The notes under the pieces were generated by a model. The model was given only the letters and a program-made list of their open reading frames with translations, made no database searches and had not been told where the DNA came from. Shown in pieces: positions 56,962 to 64,000 of a stretch of DNA of 64,000 nt (its first letter is position 1; every line of letters begins with the position of its first letter). Origin of the DNA: Pseudomonas putida (lineage in GTDB: Bacteria; Pseudomonadota; Gammaproteobacteria; Pseudomonadales; Pseudomonadaceae); the NCBI RefSeq assembly GCF_001636055.1, contig NZ_CP011789.1, positions 5,744,625 to 5,808,624 on the forward strand. The letters run 5' to 3'. Both the position numbers and the translations under genes were made by a program.

Positions 56962-57732
56962 ATGAACGACCAGCGCAAAGGCGACCACGCCGAACCCACC
57001 ACCCACTTTGGCTACCAGGACGTCCCCGAGAGCCAGAAGGCGAAGAAGGTCGCCGAGGTCTTCCACTCCGTGGCCGCCAAGTACGACCTGATGAACGATG
57101 TGCTCTCCGGCGGCATGCACCGCCTGTGGAAGCGCTTCACCATCGAGCTGTCCGGTGTGCGCCCCGGCAACCGCGTGCTCGACATCGCCGGCGGCACCGG
57201 TGACCTGGCTGCCAAGTTCTCGCGACTGGTCGGCCCGACCGGCCAGGTGGTACTGGCCGACATCAACGAATCGATGCTCAAGGTCGGCCGCGATCGCCTG
57301 CTCGACCGCGGCGTGGCCGGCAATATCGAGTTCGTCCAGGCCGATGCTGAAAAGCTGCCCTTCCCCGACAACCACTTCGACTGCGTGACCATCGCTTTCG
57401 GCCTGCGCAACGTGACGCACAAGGATGAAGCCATCCGCTCGATGCTGCGTGTGCTCAAGCCCGGTGGCCGCCTGCTGGTGCTGGAGTTCTCCAAGCCCAC
57501 CAACAAACTGATGTCGCGCGCCTACGACGCCTACTCCTTCGCCTTCATGCCCCTGGCCGGCAAGCTGATCACCAACGACTCGGAAAGCTATCGCTACCTG
57601 GCCGAATCGATCCGCATGCACCCTGACCAGGAAACGCTGAAAAGCATGATGGTCGATGCCGGTTTCGACCGCGTCACCTACCACAACATGACCAGCGGCA
57701 TCGTCGCCGTGCACCGGGGAATCAAACCCTGA
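56962..57732 (+). CDS. ubiE: Ubiquinone/menaquinone biosynthesis C-methyltransferase
   Basis: 256 aa. SAM-dependent C-methylation in ubiquinone synthesis. Family motifs: [27 protein letters not shown] motif [24 protein letters not shown] and LEFSKP. The stop shares its last base with the ubiJ start, so ubiE-ubiJ-ubiB is a coupled operon. Confidence 0.97.
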   Translation: MNDQRKGDHAEPTTHFGYQDVPESQKAKKVAEVFHSVAAKYDLMNDVLSGGMHRLWKRFTIELSGVRPGNRVLDIAGGTGDLAAKFSRLVGPTGQVVLADINESMLKVGRDRLLDRGVAGNIEFVQADAEKLPFPDNHFDCVTIAFGLRNVTHKDEAIRSMLRVLKPGGRLLVLEFSKPTNKLMSRAYDAYSFAFMPLAGKLITNDSESYRYLAESIRMHPDQETLKSMMVDAGFDRVTYHNMTSGIVAVHRGIKP

Positions 57733-58355
57733 TGCTCCTGGCCGGGCTGCTCGCCAGCGTCGAGCACGGGCTCAACCGTGTGCTGCGCATGGACAGCACG
57801 GCGCTGCCGCGCCTGGGTGCACTGGAAGGCAAGGTGATCGCCATCGACTGCCGCCAGCCCGCCCTGCAGTTGTTCATCCTGCCCGATGACGAAGGCCTGA
57901 TGCTCGCTGCGCATTGGGAGGGCGAGGTCGACTGCACCCTGCGTGCGCCGGCCGGCAGCCTGGCCCAGTTGGCCTTCGCCACGGACAAGAACGCCGTGCT
58001 GCACAGCCCGCAGGTCGAACTGCATGGCGACAGCGCGGTGTTGCTCGACCTGGTCGGCGTGCTCCAGGACCTGGAGCTCGACTGGGAGTACGAGCTGTCG
58101 CGCTGGCTGGGGCCGGTCCCCACCGCGCTGATCGCCGGCCACTTGCGCCTGCGCGCACGCTGGACCCGGCAGGGCCTGTCGCGGTTCAGCCAGAATCTGT
58201 CCGAGTACCTGGCCGAGGAATCGCGTACCCTGGTCGGGCAGCGCGAAGCCGAAGCGGCATTCAGCGAGCTCGATGCGCTGAAGGTCGATATCGAACGTCT
58301 CGAGGCGCGCATCCGTCGCCTTTCCCACACTCTTGATTCCAGCGATAACGCATGA
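57732..58355 (+). CDS. ubiJ: Ubiquinone biosynthesis accessory factor UbiJ
   Basis: 207 aa. SCP2-like lipid-binding domain in the N-terminal half (about 15-110; [27 protein letters not shown]) and a helical C-terminus with a short coiled coil. UbiJ with UbiK holds ubiquinone intermediates in the soluble Ubi complex. One-base overlap with ubiE and 4-nt overlap with ubiB. Confidence 0.93.
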   Translation: MLLAGLLASVEHGLNRVLRMDSTALPRLGALEGKVIAIDCRQPALQLFILPDDEGLMLAAHWEGEVDCTLRAPAGSLAQLAFATDKNAVLHSPQVELHGDSAVLLDLVGVLQDLELDWEYELSRWLGPVPTALIAGHLRLRARWTRQGLSRFSQNLSEYLAEESRTLVGQREAEAAFSELDALKVDIERLEARIRRLSHTLDSSDNA

Positions 58356-59962
58356 AGCTGCTCGCCGTCCGCCGTCTGTTGCGCATCCAGCGCGTCGTGA
58401 TCCGCTACCGCCTCGATGACCTGCTGTTCGACCTGCCCCTGCCCTGGTGGCTGCTGAGCATCCGCCTGCTGCTGCCCTGGCGCTGGCTGCCGCGCAAGCC
58501 CAGCGAGCTTAGCCGCGGCGCGCGCCTGCGCCTGGCCCTGCAGGACCTGGGGCCGATCTTCATCAAGTTCGGCCAACTGCTCTCCACCCGCCGCGACCTG
58601 CTGCCAACGGACGTCGCCGACGAGCTGATGCTGCTGCAGGACCGCGTGCCGCCATTCGACCCACAGAAAGCCGTGGCGCTGATCGAAGCGCAGCTCGGAG
58701 CGAAAGTCGGCGAGGTGTTCAGCCGCTTCGACGTCGAGCCACTGGCCTCGGCCTCGGTCGCCCAGGTACATGCCGCACGTCTCAAGAGCGGCGAAGAGGT
58801 GGTCGTAAAAGTGGTCCGCCCGGGGCTCAAGCCCGTGATCGCCCAGGACCTGGCGTGGTTGTTCCTGATCGCCAAGGTGGCCGAACGGGCCTCCGCCGAT
58901 GCGCGCCGCCTGCACCCGGTGGAAGTGGTCAGCGACTACGAAAAGACCATCTACGACGAGCTCGACCTGCTGCGCGAAGCGGCCAACGCCAGCCAGCTGC
59001 GGCGCAACTTCGAAGGCTCGGATCTGATGTACGTGCCGCAGGTGTACTGGGACCTGTGCCGCCCGAAAGTGCTGGTGATGGAGCGCATCTACGGCGTGCC
59101 GGTCACCGACATGGCCACCTTGGCCGACCAGCGCACCGACATGAAGCTTCTGGCCGAACGCGGTGTCGAGGTGTTCTTCACCCAGGTGTTCCGTGACAGC
59201 TTCTTCCACGCCGACATGCACCCGGGCAACATCTTCGTCAGCACGGTCAAGCCGTGGAGCCCCCAGTACATCGCCATCGACTGCGGCATCGTCGGCAGCC
59301 TGACCGCCGAAGACCAGGACTACCTGGCACGCAACCTGATCGCCTTCTTCAAGCGCGACTACCGCCGCGTGGCGCAGTTGCACATCGATTCGGGCTGGGT
59401 GCCGGCACACACCAAGGTCAACGAATTCGAAGCGGCGATCCGCACCGTATGCGAGCCGATCTTCGAAAAACCGTTAAAGGATATTTCCTTCGGCCAGGTG
59501 CTGATGCGCCTGTTCCAGACGGCCCGTCGTTTCAATATGGAAGTTCAGCCGCAGTTGGTGCTGCTGCAGAAAACCCTGCTCAACATCGAAGGCCTGGGGC
59601 GCCAGCTGTACCCTGACCTGGACCTGTGGAGCACCGCCAAGCCCTATCTGGAACGCTGGATGCGCGAGCGCATGAGCCCCAAGGCGGTGTTCGGCAACCT
59701 CTATAGCCAAGCCGAGCAGTTGCCGCACCTGGCCGACATGACCCGCGACCTGCTCGAACGCTTGTCGCAACCGCACCTGCACGACCCGCAACTGCCAGAG
59801 CGCCGCCGGGCGGGCGACAACTGGGCGCTGCGCCTGCTCGGTGCCGGCCTGCTCGGTGGCGGCGCGACCCTGGCCGCCGGTGCCGCGAGCCTCAGCGCCC
59901 CGGCCGCCTGGCCTGCGTGGCTGATGCTGGCCGCCGGGCTCTACCTGATCGTGCGCCGATAG
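58352..59962 (+). CDS. ubiB: UbiB, atypical kinase/ATPase for ubiquinone biosynthesis
   Basis: 536 aa. ABC1/ADCK family: [14 protein letters not shown] (KxGQ), Ala-rich loop [20 protein letters not shown] (Lys), catalytic DMHPGN and AIDCGIVG. Two C-terminal membrane helices (about 495-533) anchor it to the inner membrane. Supports ubiquinone synthesis, probably by extracting lipid intermediates with its ATPase activity. Confidence 0.96.
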   Translation: MKLLAVRRLLRIQRVVIRYRLDDLLFDLPLPWWLLSIRLLLPWRWLPRKPSELSRGARLRLALQDLGPIFIKFGQLLSTRRDLLPTDVADELMLLQDRVPPFDPQKAVALIEAQLGAKVGEVFSRFDVEPLASASVAQVHAARLKSGEEVVVKVVRPGLKPVIAQDLAWLFLIAKVAERASADARRLHPVEVVSDYEKTIYDELDLLREAANASQLRRNFEGSDLMYVPQVYWDLCRPKVLVMERIYGVPVTDMATLADQRTDMKLLAERGVEVFFTQVFRDSFFHADMHPGNIFVSTVKPWSPQYIAIDCGIVGSLTAEDQDYLARNLIAFFKRDYRRVAQLHIDSGWVPAHTKVNEFEAAIRTVCEPIFEKPLKDISFGQVLMRLFQTARRFNMEVQPQLVLLQKTLLNIEGLGRQLYPDLDLWSTAKPYLERWMRERMSPKAVFGNLYSQAEQLPHLADMTRDLLERLSQPHLHDPQLPERRRAGDNWALRLLGAGLLGGGATLAAGAASLSAPAAWPAWLMLAAGLYLIVRR

Positions 59963-59997
59963 CCAGCCGCGCTGCTGGCTGGCACACTAGGCGCAAA

Positions 59998-60025
59998 GGG
60001 CCCGGTACGGGAGCGGGCCTGTTTT
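59998..60025 (+). terminator. Terminator-like hairpin between ubiB and hisI
   Basis: GGCCCG and CGGGCC pair around 9 nt, with TGTTTT after. A smaller hairpin (AGCCAGC / GCTGGCT, 59961-59980) lies just before it, directly at the ubiB stop. Confidence 0.55.
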
Positions 60026-60035
60026 GGAGTCGACG

Positions 60036-60428
60036 ATGAAAGACTGGCTGGACGAGATCAAGTGGAACAGCGATGGCCTGGTACCGGCGATCGCCCAGGA
60101 CCACAAGACCGGGCGTGTGCTGATGATGGCCTGGATGAACCGTGAATCGCTCGCCCTGACTGCCGCCGAGAACCGCGCCATCTATTGGTCGCGTTCGCGA
60201 GGCAAGCTGTGGCGCAAGGGCGAAGAGTCCGGCCATGTGCAGAAACTGCATGAGCTGCGCCTGGATTGTGACGCCGACGTGGTCATCCTGATGGTCGAGC
60301 AACTGGGTCATATCGCCTGCCATACCGGCCGTGAAAGCTGCTTCTATCGTGTCTTCGAAAACGGTGAATGGAAGATCGTCGACCCGGTCCTGAAAGATCC
60401 TGACACTATCTACCACGCGGGGCACTGA
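60036..60428 (+). CDS. hisI: Phosphoribosyl-AMP cyclohydrolase
   Basis: 130 aa from ATG at 60036, with GGAG nine nt upstream; an ATG four codons earlier is less well placed. Histidine synthesis step 3. Motifs: [40 protein letters not shown], and Zn/Mg ligands in LDCDAD and [10 protein letters not shown]. hisE begins 2 nt after its stop. Confidence 0.96.
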   Translation: MKDWLDEIKWNSDGLVPAIAQDHKTGRVLMMAWMNRESLALTAAENRAIYWSRSRGKLWRKGEESGHVQKLHELRLDCDADVVILMVEQLGHIACHTGRESCFYRVFENGEWKIVDPVLKDPDTIYHAGH

Positions 60429-60430
60429 AC

Positions 60431-60763
60431 ATGAGCGACACACTCGATCGCCTGGCCGAAGTGCTCGAACAACGCAAGCAGGCGGCCCCCGACAGCTCCT
60501 ACGTGGCGAGCCTCTACCACAAGGGCCTGAACAAGATTCTGGAGAAGCTTGGCGAAGAGTCGATCGAGACGATCATCGCCGCCAAGGACGCCGCCGTGAG
60601 CAAGGATTACAGTGATGTCATCTATGAAACCGCCGACCTGTGGTTTCATAGCCTGGTGATGCTCAGCGCACTGGGGCAGCATCCACAGGCGGTACTGGAC
60701 GAACTCGACCGCCGCTTCGGGCTTTCCGGCCATGACGAGAAGGCCGCGCGCCAACCGACCTGA
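60431..60763 (+). CDS. hisE: Phosphoribosyl-ATP pyrophosphohydrolase
   Basis: 110 aa. Histidine synthesis step 2, MazG-like helical fold: [30 protein letters not shown], with the acidic EExxE metal site and [14 protein letters not shown]. Separate from HisI, as usual in pseudomonads. Immediately downstream of hisI. Confidence 0.96.
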   Translation: MSDTLDRLAEVLEQRKQAAPDSSYVASLYHKGLNKILEKLGEESIETIIAAKDAAVSKDYSDVIYETADLWFHSLVMLSALGQHPQAVLDELDRRFGLSGHDEKAARQPT

Positions 60764-60840
60764 TCGCCATGCCCCTGCAGGAGCGGGCTCGCCCTGCGAT
60801 AACGCCCGCTCAGGCTACACATCATTCAAGGGAGTACACC

Positions 60841-61098
60841 ATGGGTATCTTTGACTGGAAACACTGGATCGTCCTGCTGGTCGTCGTAGTGCTGGTGTTC
60901 GGCACCAAAAAGCTGAAGAACTTCGGCAGCGACCTGGGCGAATCGATCAAGGGCTTTCGCAAGGCCATGAACGAGGAAGAAAGCAAGCCTGCCGAGCAGA
61001 CTCCGCCGCCTGTACAGCCGTCCGTGCAACCCACCCAGCAGCCGCACACCATCGAGGGCCAGGCTCAGCCGGTCCAAGAGCCACAACGGAAAGACTGA
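60841..61098 (+). CDS. tatA: Sec-independent (Tat) translocase subunit TatA
   Basis: 85 aa from ATG at 60841 with AAGGGAGTAC upstream; the longer frame from 60769 is rejected. A single membrane helix (about 7-20), the FGTKKL hinge and amphipathic helix ([19 protein letters not shown]), then a Pro/Gln-rich tail. Forms the pore oligomer for folded proteins with twin-arginine signals. A REP-like half-element lies in the gap before it. Confidence 0.95.
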   Translation: MGIFDWKHWIVLLVVVVLVFGTKKLKNFGSDLGESIKGFRKAMNEEESKPAEQTPPPVQPSVQPTQQPHTIEGQAQPVQEPQRKD

Positions 61099-61101
61099 CC
61101 C

Positions 61102-61476
61102 ATGTTCGGCATCAGCTTCAGCGAGCTGTTGCTCGTCGGCCTGGTTGCCCTGCTGGTGCTCGGCCCCGAGCGCCTGCCTGGCGCAGCGCGTACCGCGGGG
61201 TTGTGGATCGGCCGGCTCAAGCGCAGCTTCAACAGCATCAAGATGGAAGTCGAGCGCGAGATCGGTGCCGATGACATCCGCCGCCAGTTGCACAACGAGC
61301 ACATCCTGCAGATGGAACAGGAAGCCAAGCGCATCCTCAACCCGCAGACACCGCCCGCGCAGCCCGTGAATACGACGGCCGCGAGCGAGACTCCCGCACC
61401 TGCCGCCGACGCCAATGCCGCCCCTGCGGCGCCCACGACCACCCCTGAGCCGCACCAGCCGCCCCGAGCCCCATGA
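61102..61476 (+). CDS. tatB: Sec-independent (Tat) translocase subunit TatB
   Basis: 124 aa. One membrane helix followed by [23 protein letters not shown], the TatB hinge and amphipathic helix with the conserved Glu and Pro. The C-terminal third is Ala/Pro/Thr-rich and probably disordered. Forms the receptor complex with TatC. Starts 3 nt after tatA and overlaps tatC by 4 nt. Confidence 0.95.
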   Translation: MFGISFSELLLVGLVALLVLGPERLPGAARTAGLWIGRLKRSFNSIKMEVEREIGADDIRRQLHNEHILQMEQEAKRILNPQTPPAQPVNTTAASETPAPAADANAAPAAPTTTPEPHQPPRAP

Positions 61477-62264
61477 GCGAAACTCCGGAACACGACCAGC
61501 CCATGCCGCTGGTCTCGCACCTGACCGAACTGCGCACCCGCCTGCTGCGTTGCGTAGCCGTTATCTTCCTGATCTTCGCCGGGCTGTTCTCCTTCGCCCA
61601 GCAGATCTACACCCTGGTCTCGGCACCCTTGCGTGCGCACCTGCCGGCCAATGCGACGATGATCGCCACCGACGTGGCATCCCCGTTCCTCACGCCGTTC
61701 AAGCTGACCATGATCGTCTCGCTGTTCCTGGCCATCCCGTTCATCCTCCAGCAGATCTGGGGCTTCATCGCACCGGGGCTGTATCGCCATGAAAAGCGCA
61801 TCGCCATCCCGCTGCTGATTTCCAGCATCATCCTGTTCTACGCCGGCATGGCCTTCGCCTACTTCCTGGTGTTCCCGCTGATCTTCGGCTTCTTCGCCAG
61901 CGCCACCCCTGAAGGTGTGTCGATGATGACCGACATCGCCAGCTACCTCGACTTCGTCATGACCCTGTTCTTCGCCTTCGGCGTCGCCTTCGAGATTCCG
62001 GTGGCGGTGGTGCTGCTGGTGTGGATCGGCGTTGTCGATGTGAAGTACCTGAAGAAGATCCGTCCCTACGTCATCATCGGCTGCTTCGTGGTCGGCATGA
62101 TCCTCACCCCGCCGGACATCTTCTCGCAAACGCTGCTGGCCGTGCCCATGTGGCTGCTGTTCGAGATCGGCGTGCTGTTCGGCGGCCTGATCCGCAAGCG
62201 CAGCCATCCGCAGGATGAAGCCGCGGACGACCACAACGACCAGCCACCAGCGACCCAGGCGTGA
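61473..62264 (+). CDS. tatC: Sec-independent (Tat) translocase subunit TatC
   Basis: 263 aa, six membrane helices. Conserved N-terminal [16 protein letters not shown] and FLTPFKL, later [11 protein letters not shown]. The primary receptor for twin-arginine signal peptides. Overlaps tatB (4 nt) and the following rsmE-like gene (4 nt). Confidence 0.97.
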   Translation: MSETPEHDQPMPLVSHLTELRTRLLRCVAVIFLIFAGLFSFAQQIYTLVSAPLRAHLPANATMIATDVASPFLTPFKLTMIVSLFLAIPFILQQIWGFIAPGLYRHEKRIAIPLLISSIILFYAGMAFAYFLVFPLIFGFFASATPEGVSMMTDIASYLDFVMTLFFAFGVAFEIPVAVVLLVWIGVVDVKYLKKIRPYVIIGCFVVGMILTPPDIFSQTLLAVPMWLLFEIGVLFGGLIRKRSHPQDEAADDHNDQPPATQA

Positions 62265-62968
62265 ACCTGCTGCTGCTCGAGGAGGCCGACTTCGTCGCGG
62301 CCGACCGTGTCGTACTGGCCGACCGCCGCTTCACGCACATGCAGGACATCCACCGCGTGGCGGTGGGCGACACCCTGCGCGTAGGCCGCATCGGCGGCCT
62401 GATGGGCCAGGCCGAGGTGATCCGCCTAGAGGGCCACGAAGCCGAGCTGCGGGTCAGCTTCGATCAGGAGCCACCAGCGAAGCTGCCGCTCACCCTGGTG
62501 CTGGCCGTCCCCCGCCCCAAGATGCTGCGCCGTCTGTTCCAGACCATCGCCACCCTCGGCGTGCCGCGGTTGATCCTGGTCAACAGCTACAAGGTCGAGA
62601 AAAGCTTCTGGCAGACGCCGTTCCTGCAGCCGGACAGCATCCGCGAGAACCTGATCCTGGGCCTTGAGCAGGCCCGTGACACCGTACTGCCGGAAATCAT
62701 CATCGAAAAGCGCTTCAAACCCTTCGTCGAAGACCGGCTGCCCACCATCGCCGACGGCACGCTCGGCCTGGTTGGCCATCCCGGCCCCTACCCGGCCTGC
62801 CCACGCGCGGTGCAAGGGCCGGTGACCCTGGCGATCGGCCCGGAAGGCGGTTGGATTCCCTACGAAGTGGAACTGCTGGGCAAGGCCGGCCTGGCCCCCG
62901 TACAACTGGGCGAGCGCATCCTGCGTGTGGAAACGGCGGTCACGGCTCTGCTTTCCCGAATATTCTGA
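62261..62968 (+). CDS. Second RsmE-family RNA methyltransferase (divergent)
   Basis: 235 aa, GTG start at 62261 overlapping the tatC stop by 4 nt. The SPOUT C-terminus is intact ([17 protein letters not shown], then [15 protein letters not shown]). The region that in RsmE reads QKATELG...ERCEV is replaced by [26 protein letters not shown]. The canonical RsmE is encoded at 30470, so this is a diverged paralog, probably with another RNA site. It is translationally coupled to tatC. Confidence 0.85.
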   Translation: MNLLLLEEADFVAADRVVLADRRFTHMQDIHRVAVGDTLRVGRIGGLMGQAEVIRLEGHEAELRVSFDQEPPAKLPLTLVLAVPRPKMLRRLFQTIATLGVPRLILVNSYKVEKSFWQTPFLQPDSIRENLILGLEQARDTVLPEIIIEKRFKPFVEDRLPTIADGTLGLVGHPGPYPACPRAVQGPVTLAIGPEGGWIPYEVELLGKAGLAPVQLGERILRVETAVTALLSRIF

Positions 62969-63067
62969 CCATTTGGTCAGCATCCTGGCATCAAGTTTCT
63001 CCCCAGCAGGCCGATGGCCTTGCAACACAAGAAAATTCTGGCTTTTCAAGTCGCCGGGGAGATCGTC

Positions 63068-63964
63068 ATGTACGGAAAGGTTGTCCAGTCGCTGGGAAAC
63101 GTGAGCGTCAGTCGCAAACTGGGGGCCGGCTTCGGCCTGGTACTGTTGTTGACCATGGCCATCACCGCCACAGGTTGGCGCGGCATGGACTCGATCATCG
63201 ACCGCGGTGACAAGCTGGGCAACATCTCCTTGATCCTCGGCTACAGCCAGGACCTGCGCATCGCCCGCCAGCAGTACGAACGCAACCGCGACGACGCATC
63301 GGCGGGCGAGCTGGAAAAAGCGCTCGGCAAGCTCGAGCAGCAGGTCGAGATGATGCTCGGGCAGATCGAGCATCCGCAGGATCGCCAGCGCCTGGAGCAG
63401 CAGCGTCAAGCGGTGCGCCAATACCGCCAGGCCTTCGTCGAGCTCAAGCAGGCCGGCCAGCGCCGTGAAGCCGCACGCAGTGTGCTGGGTGACAGCGCCG
63501 ACAAGGCCGCTGCGCTGATCGGCCAGGTGCAGCAACGCCTTGCGCAAGGTGGCGACATCAGCCTCTATCAACAGATCGTGCAGGCCAGCGCCTTGCTCCA
63601 GCAGGCGCGCTTCCAGGTCCGTGGCTACACCTATAGCGGCAAGGCCGAATTCCAGCAGACCGCGCTGGATGCCATCGACCAGGCGCTTGCTGTGCTCAAG
63701 GCCCTGCCGGCCAGGGTGCCCGCCGAATACGCCGCCAGTCTCGATGATGCCGCCAATGCCATGGGCGCCTATCGCGATGCGGTGAACCAGTTCGGCGCAG
63801 CGCAGACCAGCGCCGAGCAGACCTTGCAACGCATGGTTGTACAGGGCCAGGTGTTGATGGATGCCGGTACGCAGATGACCGCATCGCAGACCGCCGTGCG
63901 CAACAGTGGTGCCCTGCAGGCCAAGACCCTACTGGGCGAGCCAGTGCCCTGGCCCTGCTGCTAG
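63068..63964 (+). CDS. mcpQ: Methyl-accepting chemotaxis protein, HBM type (partial and corrupted at the window end)
   Basis: 298 codons from ATG at 63068 to a TAG at 63962. The first membrane helix (about 18-40; LGAGFGLVLLLTMAITATGW) and a long helical periplasmic sensor (about 45-285; IARQQYERNRDD, then FQVRGYTYSGKAEF) are present. This matches the helical bimodular domain of McpS/McpQ-like citrate and TCA-acid receptors. Position after the rsmE-like gene corresponds to KT2440 PP_5020 (McpQ); the symbol rests on that synteny. At the expected second membrane helix the frame degenerates and stops, yet AITRQIV resumes in the original frame at 63980-64000. The real gene surely continues beyond the window with HAMP and signalling domains. 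Confidence 0.75.
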   Translation: MYGKVVQSLGNVSVSRKLGAGFGLVLLLTMAITATGWRGMDSIIDRGDKLGNISLILGYSQDLRIARQQYERNRDDASAGELEKALGKLEQQVEMMLGQIEHPQDRQRLEQQRQAVRQYRQAFVELKQAGQRREAARSVLGDSADKAAALIGQVQQRLAQGGDISLYQQIVQASALLQQARFQVRGYTYSGKAEFQQTALDAIDQALAVLKALPARVPAEYAASLDDAANAMGAYRDAVNQFGAAQTSAEQTLQRMVVQGQVLMDAGTQMTASQTAVRNSGALQAKTLLGEPVPWPCC

Positions 63965-64000
63965 CATCATTGCCGCCTGGCCATCACTCGGCAGATCGTC

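Overview
The window is chromosomal DNA of a Pseudomonas of the P. putida group. It is GC-rich. The gene order matches my memory of the P. putida KT2440 stretch from the CfcR response regulator through the mcl-PHA cluster to the tat operon and an HBM-type chemoreceptor. Many intergenic gaps hold the REP element of this group (core GCGGGCTTGCCCGCGAA). No rRNA, tRNA, CRISPR array, prophage or insertion sequence was seen; nearly everything is core genome. The one accessory-looking locus is the RHS/TccC-like gene at the left edge.

Layout. 1-2656: a TccC-like RHS gene whose C-terminal tip is interrupted by an in-frame TAG, the frame then staying open to the window edge. 2716-4857: cfcR (REC-PAS-GGDEF-EAL). 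5074-11312: central carbon genes on the minus strand (tktA, epd, pgk, fba) with two small lipoprotein genes between. 11526-13793: a palindromic operator, an apparently near-leaderless ArsR/methyltransferase regulator and metK. 13998-19337: envelope and membrane genes (DUF1090, cytochrome c'-like lipoprotein, mltA, MAPEG, EamA transporter, CPA1 antiporter, thioesterase). 19441-22020: ahcY behind an SAH riboswitch, then metF. 22112-31817: a glycosyltransferase-like protein, RhlE helicase, YceI with cytochrome b561, an exported amine oxidase with a long Ala/Pro/Lys tail, bioA, rsmE and a hemolysin III protein.

31892-41082 is a Pil-Chp chemosensory operon (pilG, pilH, pilI, pilJ, chpA, chpC) without the methylation enzymes pilK and chpB. 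41278-47159 is gshB, tonB3, algH, ruvX, pyrR, pyrB and pyrC'. 47264-49288 is hslVU behind a sigma-32-type promoter, with a terminator-like hairpin between the two genes. 49444-56837 is the medium-chain-length PHA cluster (phaC1, phaZ, phaC2, phaD, with convergent phaF and phaI) flanked by a DUF971 gene and a small PHA-system protein. 56962-62968 is ubiE-ubiJ-ubiB, hisI-hisE, tatA-tatB-tatC and a second RsmE-family gene. The window closes in an HBM-type chemoreceptor gene whose last roughly 90 bases look corrupted.

How parts work together. metK, ahcY and metF serve the activated methyl cycle and are read by two separate devices here: a SAM-fold ArsR regulator with a strong palindrome, and an SAH riboswitch whose pseudoknot competes with a hairpin covering the ahcY Shine-Dalgarno. 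The phaC1 and phaI upstream regions share a TTAGA inverted half-site with 8-bp spacing, matching what I recall of the PhaD operators. I did not find an entirely new gene system. The best leads are regulatory: the ahcY leader switch, the near-leaderless regulator with its operator, and the hslV-hslU hairpin. The interrupted RHS tip is the best protein-level lead.
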